A stretch of 64,000 nt of DNA from JBQDBK01 sp052090825. Lineage in GTDB: Bacteria; Bacillota; Clostridia; Tissierellales; Peptoniphilaceae. The DNA is taken from NCBI GenBank assembly GCA_052090825.1, contig JBQDBK010000001.1:62001-126000 (forward strand), given 5' to 3'. The notes beneath the pieces were generated by a model, which saw only the letters and a list, made by a program, of their open reading frames with translations, was not told where the DNA came from and did not search any database. The position numbers and the translations under genes are program-made. Shown here in pieces: positions 17,430 to 26,004 of this stretch; within the stretch, counting starts at the first letter, position 1, and each line of letters begins with the position of its first letter.

Positions 17430-18482
17430 TTATACTGCAAAAGAATAAAATCCATTATTATTGTTATAAGACTTTAAATCATAAGGACTAAATATACCAT
17501 GATTAGTAACAACACCACTTATTAAATCTGGAGAAGTAATATCAAAAGCTGGGTAGTAACCTTTTACACCTTCTTTAGTATTTCTAACCCCTTTATACGA
17601 AATACTTTCAAATGGATCTCTATACTCTATTTCTACATCTTTTATGCTTTCTATTTTATCCACTATACCAGTGACAAAATATGGAACTTTAAAATATTTA
17701 GCACATATAGCATACTGTAGAGTCCCTACCTTGTTAACAACATATCCATCTCTTGTAATTGTATCCGCAGCTGAAGTAAATATGTCAACTTTATCTTTAG
17801 ACATTAAATCCCCAACCATATTATCAGTAATTACAGTTGTATCAAAACCCATATCTATTGCAACAGATGCTGTAAATCTTGCTCCTTGAAGAAAAGGTCT
17901 TGTTTCTGCACAAAATATTTTAATGTCCTTATTATGTTTTTTTATTTCTCTAAGCATCATTCCTACAATAGTTTCTCCATAACACTGTGTTAATATCGAT
18001 CCTTTTGATGGAATAACATTAATAAAATGTTTAGCTACATCTTCAATCTTCTTATATCTATTTTCCATTAATTTAAGACTATATTCAAAAAGTATATTAT
18101 CTAAATCATTATTAGAAATATTATTCTTTGCTAATTCAACACATCCATCAGTTATTTCTTTCATTCTAATTCTAGTAGTGGGCCTAGCGTTGGAAATAAC
18201 TTCAGACGCTTTTATTAAATATTCTATTTTATCTTCTTTTTTTAATTCTCTACATTCATAAGCTGCTAAAGCCATTCCCATAGAAGCAGCAGTATAAGGT
18301 CCAGCTGATTGAGTAACCATATTTTTTATGGCTTTTGCAACTTCTTTATAATCTCTACAAATTACAAAATTCACTTTATTAGGATATATTCTCCTATCTA
18401 AAATTTTAACAAATGGTCTTTCATACCAAGCAATATTTTCAAATTTAAGCATAAAACCTAGATCATAATCAATTCTTTGCAC
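17430..18482 (-). CDS. MtnA-like sugar-phosphate isomerase (eIF2B alpha/beta/delta family)
   Basis: 350 residues. Family landmarks are RPTTRIRMKE, the likely catalytic Cys in SILTQCYGE (about 179), CAETRPFLQGARFTA, the catalytic Asp in ITDNMVGDL (about 241), VNKVGTLQYAICAK and AFDITSPDLISGVVTNHG. These match methylthioribose-1-phosphate isomerase in order and spacing. The N-terminal glycine-rich loop is QSAGPYTAASMG rather than the usual GAPAIG, so the substrate may be another 5-deoxypentose phosphate or ribose 1,5-bisphosphate. A phosphorylase gene that would make its substrate is divergent, 74 bases away. Confidence 0.8.
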   Translation of the reverse strand: MQRIDYDLGFMLKFENIAWYERPFVKILDRRIYPNKVNFVICRDYKEVAKAIKNMVTQSAGPYTAASMGMALAAYECRELKKEDKIEYLIKASEVISNARPTTRIRMKEITDGCVELAKNNISNNDLDNILFEYSLKLMENRYKKIEDVAKHFINVIPSKGSILTQCYGETIVGMMLREIKKHNKDIKIFCAETRPFLQGARFTASVAIDMGFDTTVITDNMVGDLMSKDKVDIFTSAADTITRDGYVVNKVGTLQYAICAKYFKVPYFVTGIVDKIESIKDVEIEYRDPFESISYKGVRNTKEGVKGYYPAFDITSPDLISGVVTNHGIFSPYDLKSYNNNNGFYSFAV

Positions 18483-18493
18483 GACAACCTCCT

Positions 18494-18527
18494 AATATAT
18501 TATGATATAATTATACCATAATATATT
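18494..18527. promoter_or_regulatory. palindrome between mtnA-like and MTA phosphorylase genes, possible shared operator
   Basis: 11-bp perfect inverted arms (18494-18504 and 18517-18527) separated by 12 bases. Overlapping TATAAT hexamers for both directions fall inside the spacer (18506-18511 rightward, 18515-18510 leftward). A protein on the palindrome would control both genes. No known operator is recognised, and AT-richness raises the chance level. Confidence 0.5.
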
Positions 18528-18556
18528 TATATTTAAAAAATTAAGGAGATTTTATA

Positions 18557-19306
18557 ATGAAAAAATATGCAATTATAGCTGGAACTGGTTACGATAATTA
18601 TTTCGAAAAATCTAAAAGAGAATTTTCTATTAATAAATTTGGCAAGGTAGAATATAATAAAATAAAGTATGATGACTTTGAACTTTACTATATCCCTAGA
18701 CACGGATATAAGCATTCTATATCTCCATCGAATATTAATTATAGAGCTAATGCATACTTTTTAAAAGAATTTGATATTTCCCATGCATTTGGAATATGTG
18801 CAGTTGGCTCTCTTAAAAAATCTTTAAGTATTGGGGATATAATTTTAAACATAGATTTTTTGGATATGACTAAAAATAGAATTACAACATTTTTTGAAAA
18901 AGAAGTTAAGCATCTAGAAGTATCTGAACCATATTCTAAAGAACTAAACGATTTATTCATATCTGAGGCCAATAAATATGATATAGAAGTAAAAAAAGGT
19001 GTTTATGTATGTACTGAAGGCCCTAGATTCGAAAGTACTACTGAAATTGAACTTTATAAACTTTTAAATTGTGATGTCGTTGGAATGACAAATATACCAG
19101 AAGTATTATTAATAAAAGAACTAGATATAGCATATTCATGTGTATCCTATATAACTAATTATTGTACAGGAATAAATGGGATTATTAAAAGTGAAGATTT
19201 TACTAGGCAAAATATAAAAAAAGATCTTATTATAAAAACAATATTAGATGTTTTTAAAAAAGATCCTCTCAAATTAGGAATAAAATCAAATAGAACTTTA
19301 TTATAG
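18557..19306 (+). CDS. S-methyl-5'-thioadenosine phosphorylase-like protein
   Basis: 249 residues of the PNP/MTAP nucleoside phosphorylase family. Seen are IAGTGYDN, PRHGYKHSISPSNINYRAN (phosphate/ribose contact region), ICAVGSLKKSL, the CTEGPRFEST-EIE block and DVVGMTNIPEVLLIKE, all in MTAP order. It would split methylthioadenosine or 5'-deoxyadenosine to adenine and a 5-substituted ribose 1-phosphate, the substrate type of the divergent isomerase. Its stop overlaps the facing pyrR stop by six bases, with no terminator between. Purine nucleoside preference is the main alternative. Confidence 0.82.
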   Translation: MKKYAIIAGTGYDNYFEKSKREFSINKFGKVEYNKIKYDDFELYYIPRHGYKHSISPSNINYRANAYFLKEFDISHAFGICAVGSLKKSLSIGDIILNIDFLDMTKNRITTFFEKEVKHLEVSEPYSKELNDLFISEANKYDIEVKKGVYVCTEGPRFESTTEIELYKLLNCDVVGMTNIPEVLLIKELDIAYSCVSYITNYCTGINGIIKSEDFTRQNIKKDLIIKTILDVFKKDPLKLGIKSNRTLL

Positions 19307-19816
19307 TTTTTCTATATATACTTGATCTTTTTCATCAATTTCAGATAGATTTAATACAACCTTTTCTGAAATTGATGTAGGTACATTTTTACCTACAAAA
19401 TCAGGCCTTATTGGCAATTCTCTATGACCTCTATCTATAAGAGTTACCAATTCTATTCTCTTTGGTCTTCCAGAATACAGAATAGCATCAATTGCAGCTC
19501 TAACAGTTCTACCAGTAAATAAAACATCATCTACTAAAATTACAATCTTATTATCTAAAGGGATATTTAATTTTTCTACATTATCCTTGAAATCTATATC
19601 ATCCCTAAAATTAGTAATATCAATAGGAATTACATCTATTTTAATACCTTCTATTTCTTCTATTTTCCTAGCTATTCTACTAGCTAAGTTTTCTCCCCTT
19701 CTTATAATTCCAATAAGTATTATATTATCTATACCTTTATTCTTTTCAATTATTTCATTTGATATTCTTGAAATAGCTCTTCTTATGGCAATTTCATCCA
19801 TTATAATATTTTTCAT
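19301..19816 (-). CDS. pyrR: bifunctional PyrR: pyr regulator / uracil phosphoribosyltransferase
   Basis: 171 residues, usual for PyrR. The PRPP-binding motif is VILVDDVLFTGRTVRAAID (about residues 92-110); the N-terminal AIRRAISRISNEI and the LIGIIRRGE loop are typical. It binds pyr mRNA leaders in response to UMP and has weak UPRTase activity. It is the last gene of the ten-gene der operon and overlaps the pseudouridine synthase by four bases. No pyr biosynthetic genes are in the window. Confidence 0.92.
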   Translation of the reverse strand: MKNIIMDEIAIRRAISRISNEIIEKNKGIDNIILIGIIRRGENLASRIARKIEEIEGIKIDVIPIDITNFRDDIDFKDNVEKLNIPLDNKIVILVDDVLFTGRTVRAAIDAILYSGRPKRIELVTLIDRGHRELPIRPDFVGKNVPTSISEKVVLNLSEIDEKDQVYIEKL

Positions 19817-20703
19817 ATATCAACCCTACTCAAAAATTTTTTAAATCTTACTGGAAATTTATCCTTAATTTCTAAAGTTTCTCCACTTATTGGGTGTTTG
19901 AACTTTAATTTATAGGAATGCAACATCTGTTTATTTATTTTGTATTTATTTTTATGTCCATATACAAGATCCCCTAAAATAGGATGATTTATATGGCTAA
20001 AATGTACTCTTATTTGGTGTGTTCTTCCTGTAATTAAATCTATTAGCACCAAAGCATGATTATTATATTGTTTTAAAACTTTATACATAGTTATAGCTTC
20101 TTTAGAATTTTTATATATAACCGTCATTTTTTTCCTTTGTTTAGGATCTCTTCCAATAGGTTCATTAATTATTCCTTCTTCTTCAAGTTTTCCTTCAGCT
20201 ATAGCTAGATAAGATTTTTCTATTTTTTTATTTTTAAAATCTTCCACAAGTTTTAGGTATGCTTTTTCAGATTTTGCTATTATCATAAGGCCGCTAGTAT
20301 CTTTATCTAATCTGTGGACTATTCCTGGTCTTAGTGGATCTGATGATCTACCGAGTTTATCAAACTTATATAATAAACCACTAACTAAAGTATGATCAAA
20401 ATTACCAGATCCAGGATGTACAACTAAATCTTGAGGTTTAGATATAACTGCTATATGATCATCTTCATAAAGAATGTCGAATTCAATATTCTCGGCTTTT
20501 AATTCATCCTTTTCTTTGAAATTTAAACTTATCTCATCATCTTTATTTAAAAGATAACCAGCTTTAACTTTTTTTGAATTTACTAAAATCTCACCAGAAT
20601 CAATAGATTTTTTTATTTGTGATCTAGACATATCTATGTGATCTGATAAGTATTTATCTAATCTTATATCAAATAATTCTGAATAAATTTTATCTTCACT
20701 CAT
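19813..20703 (-). CDS. RluA/RluD-family 23S rRNA pseudouridine synthase
   Basis: 296 residues. The N-terminal S4 domain (residues 12-60) includes LDKYLSDHIDMSRSQIKKSI. The catalytic domain has VHRLDKDTSGLMIIAKSEKAY with the catalytic Asp near residue 136, then GRTHQIRVHFSHINHPILGD. It isomerises uridines in large-subunit rRNA, most likely as the RluD-type partner of the lspA-rluD pair common in Firmicutes. Gap to lspA is two bases. Confidence 0.92.
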   Translation of the reverse strand: MSEDKIYSELFDIRLDKYLSDHIDMSRSQIKKSIDSGEILVNSKKVKAGYLLNKDDEISLNFKEKDELKAENIEFDILYEDDHIAVISKPQDLVVHPGSGNFDHTLVSGLLYKFDKLGRSSDPLRPGIVHRLDKDTSGLMIIAKSEKAYLKLVEDFKNKKIEKSYLAIAEGKLEEEGIINEPIGRDPKQRKKMTVIYKNSKEAITMYKVLKQYNNHALVLIDLITGRTHQIRVHFSHINHPILGDLVYGHKNKYKINKQMLHSYKLKFKHPISGETLEIKDKFPVRFKKFLSRVDI

Positions 20704-20705
20704 AT

Positions 20706-21167
20706 CTATACCTTCTTAGGATTTTCGTGTAGTAATATTATTAAAATTAAAATTAAAGTTCCTACTACTATAAAAGTATCTGCTAAATTAAATACTGCAA
20801 AGTCATAATCAAATATTCTCAAAGAAATAAAATCAACAACATAATGAAGCCTAAATCTATCTATAAAATTACCAAAAGTGCCACCTAAAATCAAACTAAT
20901 AGCAGTTTTAAACATAAAAGACTTATTTTCATAGTCCTTAAGTATTATGCTTAATAAAACAGATACAACAATTGCCGTTATAATAAAAAATAAAATTCTT
21001 TTTTCTTGAAGAATTCCAAAAGCAGCTCCTCTATTTTCTAAATAATAAAAATTTAAAACATTATCTATAATTACCAAAGGATCCTTGTCTTTCAAAAATT
21101 CTACAACTAAGAATTTTGATATTTGATCTATTATGGTTAAAAGTATTGAAAAAATTATTACTCCCAT
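20706..21167 (-). CDS. lspA: lipoprotein signal peptidase
   Basis: 153 residues with four membrane segments. The catalytic aspartates are in GNFIDRFR and FNLADTFIV; NRGAAFG is also diagnostic. The start is the ATG four bases after GGAGG; a longer frame from 21200 would read through a small hairpin (21185-21193 with 21200-21208) and overlap the upstream stop. It cleaves prolipoprotein signal peptides at the membrane. Confidence 0.93.
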   Translation of the reverse strand: MGVIIFSILLTIIDQISKFLVVEFLKDKDPLVIIDNVLNFYYLENRGAAFGILQEKRILFFIITAIVVSVLLSIILKDYENKSFMFKTAISLILGGTFGNFIDRFRLHYVVDFISLRIFDYDFAVFNLADTFIVVGTLILILIILLHENPKKV

Positions 21168-21196
21168 CTTTCCTCCAATTAATAATCCCAAAACTT

Positions 21197-21970
21197 TCAT
21201 TTTGGGATCTTTATTTTTATTATTATCTTTTCTTTTTTTGTGTTTCCTTCAATAGAGTTGAAAATAATTCTCCCAAAACCTTTTACAGAAATTAAATCTT
21301 TCTCTTTCAAATCAAATGAAGGTTTATTTTCTAACTTAAAATTAACTTTTATTTTATTGTTTTTTATTAAATCATTTGCATTTGACCTAGATAAATTTAA
21401 TGCGGATGACAAAAATACATCTAATCTAAGAGAAGATAATATTAATCTTTTCTCACTAAATTCAATAATAGGTTTAAGAAAATTAGCATTATCTTCAAAA
21501 ACTATATTATATTTTGATATCTTTTTTAAATTGTATTTAACAAAATCAGATATTTCCTTTTTAAGAAAAATATATATGTGAGATTTACCTATAAGTATAT
21601 CTCCTATTTTATTTCTATTTATACCTAAACCTAATAAAGAACCAAGTACTTCTCTATGACTTATAGAAAAATCTTTTTTTACACTTAACATAGATATTAT
21701 ATCTTCATCTAAACTATTATTATAACTAGGATAAATATAAATTATATTTCTTTCCGAATCTTCATATCCCCCATAAACAGAATAGCTAATATCATTAAAT
21801 TTATTTAAAATAGAAACCGCTAATTCAACTTCATATGGATCTAAAAAATCTGTAAATAAAGTAATATGCTTATTTAAAACAATTTCTATTTTATCTATTA
21901 TTTGCTTTAAAACAATTTCTTTTTCTTTATCTACTAAAAAGTTAAGGAGTTTTTCTCTATTTAATTTCAT
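21197..21970 (-). CDS. ylmH: YlmH-type S4-domain RNA-binding protein
   Basis: 257 residues. The N-terminal two thirds match the YlmH family (LFTDFLDPYEVELA, HREVLGSLLGLGINRNKIGDI); the C-terminal S4 domain (about 182-245) includes RLDVFLSSALNLSRSNANDLI. YlmH binds the ribosome and has been linked to rescue of stalled large subunits in Bacillus. Notably, rqcH lies elsewhere in this window (61620). It sits between sepF and lspA, the usual ylm order. Confidence 0.9.
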   Translation of the reverse strand: MKLNREKLLNFLVDKEKEIVLKQIIDKIEIVLNKHITLFTDFLDPYEVELAVSILNKFNDISYSVYGGYEDSERNIIYIYPSYNNSLDEDIISMLSVKKDFSISHREVLGSLLGLGINRNKIGDILIGKSHIYIFLKKEISDFVKYNLKKISKYNIVFEDNANFLKPIIEFSEKRLILSSLRLDVFLSSALNLSRSNANDLIKNNKIKVNFKLENKPSFDLKEKDLISVKGFGRIIFNSIEGNTKKEKIIIKIKIPK

Positions 21971-22408
21971 TTACCAAGGGAACATTCCTGAATTTTTAAG
22001 TTCAGCTTTTAATCCATCTATTTCAACATTATTTGGTGCTAAAACAAAAATATCTTTATTTACTTTTTGAATTTTACCATCTAAAGCATATAAAGCTCCA
22101 CTAACAAAATCAAATATTTCCCTTTTAACATCAATGTCTAATTGTTCAAAATTAAGTACAACTGCTTTATGTTCCCTTAAATCATCCACAATATTAGGTG
22201 ATTCATCATAAGAAAGAGGTTCATGAACAGTTATTATCATATCAGACGCATTTAAACTTAAAACATTGGAAGACCTTTTCTGTTTTGTTGTTCTTGCAGG
22301 TGGTTCATTAACAACTGCATCTTCTTGAATATTTTCTTCTTCATAATCATAATCATATTCATCTGAAAAACCAAAAACCTTCTTTACTTTATCCATTATC
22401 TCTGCCAT
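21971..22408 (-). CDS. sepF: cell division protein SepF
   Basis: 145 residues: an N-terminal membrane-targeting amphipathic helix (MAEIMDKVKKVFGF), an acidic Asp/Glu/Tyr-rich linker (about 15-50) and the SepF domain (ITVHEPLSYDESPNIVDDLR ... VLNFEQLD ... FVSGALYALDG). SepF ties FtsZ to the membrane. The start has AGGAGG seven bases upstream; a longer frame from 22441 overlaps the preceding gene. Adjacent yggS and ylmH are standard neighbours. Confidence 0.93.
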   Translation of the reverse strand: MAEIMDKVKKVFGFSDEYDYDYEEENIQEDAVVNEPPARTTKQKRSSNVLSLNASDMIITVHEPLSYDESPNIVDDLREHKAVVLNFEQLDIDVKREIFDFVSGALYALDGKIQKVNKDIFVLAPNNVEIDGLKAELKNSGMFPW

Positions 22409-22418
22409 AAATTTCCTC

Positions 22419-23108
22419 CTATTTATAAACTCTATTTCCAAATATCTTAGACCCTATTCTAACCATATTTGAACCCTCTTCGATAGCTATTTTATAATCT
22501 TGACTCATACCCATAGATAAATATTTCATATCTACTTCTTTATAATTTCTTGAAATTATATCTTCTTTTAATTTAAACATTTTTTTAAAACAATTTCTTA
22601 TTACTTTTTCATCATTAGTTAAGGGTGCTATTGCCATTAATCCTTTGATTTTAACATTTTCAAATTTTAAGCTATCTTCTATAAATTGATTTAAACTAAG
22701 AGGATCAACTCCGCCTTTTTGTGGTTCATTTCCAATATTAACTTGAATAAGCCCATTAACTATTATATTATCTTTTTTTGCTCTTTTATTAATTTCTTTT
22801 AATAATTTAATTCTATCTATTGACTGAATTAATTCAACTTTATCATAAATATATTTTACCTTATTTGTTTGAAAATTTCCAATCATATGAAAATTTAAAT
22901 CCTCAGGAACTTTTTCGATTTTATCTTTTAACTCTTGAACTTTATTCTCTCCAAAGTTTTTAATACCTAATTTATATAGGTCTATTATTTTTTCAACTTC
23001 ATATGTTTTAGAAACTGCTATAAGGTTTACTTCTTCATTAGTTATACTTATTTTTCTTGCTTTATTTATATCTTCTAATACTTCATATAAATTATCTTTA
23101 ATAGACAT
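22419..23108 (-). CDS. YggS/YlmE-family pyridoxal phosphate homeostasis protein
   Basis: 229 residues, a single TIM barrel. The PLP lysine is in NLIAVSKTY (about residue 34). FGENKVQEL, FHMIGNFQTNK, LIQVNIGNEPQKGG and YLSMGMSQDYKIAIEEGSNMVRIG are all diagnostic. It binds and buffers PLP and has no known catalysis. It lies directly upstream of sepF, as ylmE does in Bacillus. Confidence 0.93.
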   Translation of the reverse strand: MSIKDNLYEVLEDINKARKISITNEEVNLIAVSKTYEVEKIIDLYKLGIKNFGENKVQELKDKIEKVPEDLNFHMIGNFQTNKVKYIYDKVELIQSIDRIKLLKEINKRAKKDNIIVNGLIQVNIGNEPQKGGVDPLSLNQFIEDSLKFENVKIKGLMAIAPLTNDEKVIRNCFKKMFKLKEDIISRNYKEVDMKYLSMGMSQDYKIAIEEGSNMVRIGSKIFGNRVYK

Positions 23109-23120
23109 AATAAACTCCTA

Positions 23121-24377
23121 TTAATTTAATACATGAGATTCATCTACTTGTTTAGGATTTATAACTATTGAATCATTTATAGTTATAGTCCTATATGATT
23201 TATTATCAATATTTATATATCCATTTTTATCTCCTTTTGAAATATAACTAGATTCTTCTAATGGATGAATAACTTTTATAGGAATAAATTTTACTAATCC
23301 ATGTATTTCCTGAACGTATACACCAAACTTTCCATTTCTTTTTATTATTGTTTTCTTTGGAATCTCAAAACATTTTTCATTCTTTAAAATTATACTATAA
23401 TCATTAATCCTATTTTTATAAATTTTATTAAAGATATTATTCATAGCTAATATTAAAACATTTCCATTTTTAGATTTATTTATTTTAATAATTTTATGAT
23501 AACTGAATATATCATCATATTTTAAATTTATATAATCTCCTACTTCAGGATTTTCGATTTCTTTTAAATCTTTAATTGGTAAAGCTATATAATAATTTAT
23601 ATTATCTATTAATTTAAATAGAACATCGCCTTCTTGAATTTTGCTTTTAGTTTCATTTTTTATGATTTTATTGTGCTTATTCAAATATTCATAAGTAAAA
23701 GTAGACAAGTCATCAAATTTGTAATATTTTTCTAAATTATCAACAACAAAAGTTACAACTCCAGAATATTCTGCATTATAAGATATATTACTTTTACTTA
23801 TTTGACCTATTAATTCGTCCTTTTTTATTTCTAGAGCATCTTCTGAATAAGACATTAAATCTGATAGTTCTGATATAGATATGCTTTTTTCAGAACTAAT
23901 ATCTAAATTATTTATATCTTCAATAGCTTTAATATAATTATTAGCTTTAATGTCATCTTGAAGTTTTTTTATATTAATTAAATCATTTGACTCTTTATTT
24001 CCTTCGGATTCTGTATTTTTCTTATAACTTAAAGCAGATTTAACCTTTATAAGTTCATCCTTTAAACCTGAAGTATCATTCATAAGATTTATAGATGCAA
24101 TTTTAAAATCAACTGGTACCTTTTGCCCTTCACTAGCATTAAAAGCTGTTACTCCATTAGCCTCTGCATAATAAACTTTTTCATTGAAAATATTATATCC
24201 TTTAACATCTTTACTTTTAATATAGGTTGTTAGGGTTGGAAAAACTGTTTTATAAGTTTTATAAAATCTTCCCGTAACAGATCTTATTAAAAAGAAAAAT
24301 ATGATTAAAAAAATTAAAAGAGCAAAAAACCTTCTTCTATAAAAAATTTTCTTCTTTTTTTCTTTCTTTGCTCCCAA
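23121..24377 (-). CDS. HlyD-family membrane-fusion-like protein in the division cluster
   Basis: 418 residues. A very basic N-terminus (residues 3-17) and one membrane segment (18-33) are followed by an extracytoplasmic region with a helical stretch (about 95-200). Beta-rich barrel-like parts follow (VDFKIASINLMND; GDVLFKLIDNINYYIALPIKDL; KNGNVLILAMNN). The layout is that of HlyD/RND adaptor proteins, yet no ABC or RND partner is nearby. Its operon mates are gpsA, yggS and sepF, suggesting an envelope or division role. Function unknown. Confidence 0.65.
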   Translation of the reverse strand: MGAKKEKKKKIFYRRRFFALLIFLIIFFFLIRSVTGRFYKTYKTVFPTLTTYIKSKDVKGYNIFNEKVYYAEANGVTAFNASEGQKVPVDFKIASINLMNDTSGLKDELIKVKSALSYKKNTESEGNKESNDLINIKKLQDDIKANNYIKAIEDINNLDISSEKSISISELSDLMSYSEDALEIKKDELIGQISKSNISYNAEYSGVVTFVVDNLEKYYKFDDLSTFTYEYLNKHNKIIKNETKSKIQEGDVLFKLIDNINYYIALPIKDLKEIENPEVGDYINLKYDDIFSYHKIIKINKSKNGNVLILAMNNIFNKIYKNRINDYSIILKNEKCFEIPKKTIIKRNGKFGVYVQEIHGLVKFIPIKVIHPLEESSYISKGDKNGYINIDNKSYRTITINDSIVINPKQVDESHVLN

Positions 24378-24403
24378 AATACCACCTTTTTACTTTCTAA
24401 ATA

Positions 24404-25408
24404 TTAATTAAAGAAAATTTCTTCAATTTCTTCTTTATATTTTCTAGTCATTAAATCTTTTACAGCTAATTCAGGATCAGCACCATTATACAATACATTG
24501 TATAATTTTTCTGTTATAGGCATTTGAACTTTATATATTTTAGACAATTTATAAGCAGATTTTGTAGTTTTTATCCCTTCAACTACTTGCCCTACTAATT
24601 TTGATGCTTCTTTTGTATTATAACCTTTTCCAATTAAAATACCAGCTTTTCTATTTCTGGAATGGACACTAGTACAAGTTACAATTAAGTCTCCTATACC
24701 AGATAAACCATTAAGAGTATGAGGATTAGCCCCTAATGCAATACTTAATTTATTCATTTCGTAAAGACCTCTAGTAACTAATGCTGCTTTAGTATTATCT
24801 CCATAATTTAATCCATCACTCATACCTGCAGCAAGCGCTATAATATTTTTTAAAGCTCCCCCAACTTCAACTCCAACTAAATCATTATTAGTATATACTC
24901 TAAAATTATCTGTTGAAAATAAATCTTGAATTACTTTTGAAGCTTTTTGATTTTTCGAAGATACTGTTACAGCAGTAGGTATGTCTTTAGCTACCTCTTC
25001 AGCATGAGATGGCCCCGACAAAGATACAAAATCATTGTTTGGTAAAATAGATTTTGTTATTTCAGACATTCTCATAAGACTATCCACCTCAATACCTTTA
25101 GCAAGGCTAACAATTATTGCACTTTTTGATACATAATCCTTTATACTATTTAATGTTTCCCTAAAAGCGTGAGAAGGAACCCCTATAATAATTATATTGC
25201 TATTTTCAACAGATTCTTTAAGATTACTATTTGCTTTTAGTCCCATCAAATCAATATTTGGTAGATATTTAGAATTTTGCCCTTTTTCATTTATTTCTTT
25301 TATTAAAAGGTTGTCTCTAACATAAAAATCCAATTGGTACCCTTTATTATTTAATAATCTAGCTATGGAAGTTCCCCAACTACCTCCACCAATCAACGAT
25401 AATTTCAT
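24404..25408 (-). CDS. gpsA: NAD(P)-dependent glycerol-3-phosphate dehydrogenase
   Basis: 334 residues. The N-terminal dinucleotide site is IGGGSWGTSIARLL; SLAKGIEV, SLSGPSHAEEVA, the catalytic Lys of VGGALKNIIALAAG (about 192) and RNRKAGILIGKG follow. It makes sn-glycerol 3-phosphate from DHAP for phospholipid synthesis, the substrate of PlsY encoded just upstream with a four-base overlap. Confidence 0.96.
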   Translation of the reverse strand: MKLSLIGGGSWGTSIARLLNNKGYQLDFYVRDNLLIKEINEKGQNSKYLPNIDLMGLKANSNLKESVENSNIIIIGVPSHAFRETLNSIKDYVSKSAIIVSLAKGIEVDSLMRMSEITKSILPNNDFVSLSGPSHAEEVAKDIPTAVTVSSKNQKASKVIQDLFSTDNFRVYTNNDLVGVEVGGALKNIIALAAGMSDGLNYGDNTKAALVTRGLYEMNKLSIALGANPHTLNGLSGIGDLIVTCTSVHSRNRKAGILIGKGYNTKEASKLVGQVVEGIKTTKSAYKLSKIYKVQMPITEKLYNVLYNGADPELAVKDLMTRKYKEEIEEIFFN

Positions 25409-26004
25409 TTCTTTTTAACTCCTATTTTATTTTCTTTTCCACGAATTATTCTAGAAATATTTGTATGATGTCTAAATATCCCTAATAAAGCTATTAAAAA
25501 TATAATTATAATTATTTTAATATCATAAATACCTGCAATTGAAAATAGAATTACAAGGCTTAGAAAAAATGATATTGAACCTAGAGACACCATTTTAGAT
25601 ATTAGTGTAATTAAAATCCAGATTAAAACTGCAATTAAAGTCAATTTAAAATTAAAAATAGCCATGCTACCTATAGTTGTAGCTACACCTTTTCCACCTT
25701 TAAAATTCATATAAAATGGATAATCGTGACCAATTATTGCAAAAAGTGCACATAGCACACTGTTAAAATCATCAAAATTTAAAATTTCTTTAAACAATAT
25801 CATGACTAAAGTTCCCTTTATAAAATCAATGATAAATGTTAAAATTCCCCATTTTTTACCAAAAGCTCTAATAGCATTAGTGGTTCCTGCATTACCACTT
25901 CCAAATTCTCTAACATCTTTTTTTAAAAAAATTAAACCTAAAAGATAAGATCCTGAAATAGATCCTATTAAATATGAAAGTAATAATGAAATAATTAAAC
26001 TCAT
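25405..26004 (-). CDS. plsY: glycerol-3-phosphate acyltransferase PlsY
   Basis: 199 residues with about five membrane segments. The three PlsY motifs are visible: GSISGSYLLG and REFGSGNAGTTNAIR, then GHDYPFYMNFKGGKGVATTIG, then RHHTNISRI. It acylates glycerol 3-phosphate from acyl phosphate at the inner membrane face. It overlaps der and gpsA by four bases each. Confidence 0.95.
   Translation of the reverse strand: MSLIISLLLSYLIGSISGSYLLGLIFLKKDVREFGSGNAGTTNAIRAFGKKWGILTFIIDFIKGTLVMILFKEILNFDDFNSVLCALFAIIGHDYPFYMNFKGGKGVATTIGSMAIFNFKLTLIAVLIWILITLISKMVSLGSISFFLSLVILFSIAGIYDIKIIIIIFLIALLGIFRHHTNISRIIRGKENKIGVKKK

Noticed and set aside
21185..21208. Small hairpin at the ylmH-lspA junction as a terminator
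   Set aside because: Arms are 9 bp but no T-run follows on the coding strand, and transcription must continue to lspA, rluD-like and pyrR.
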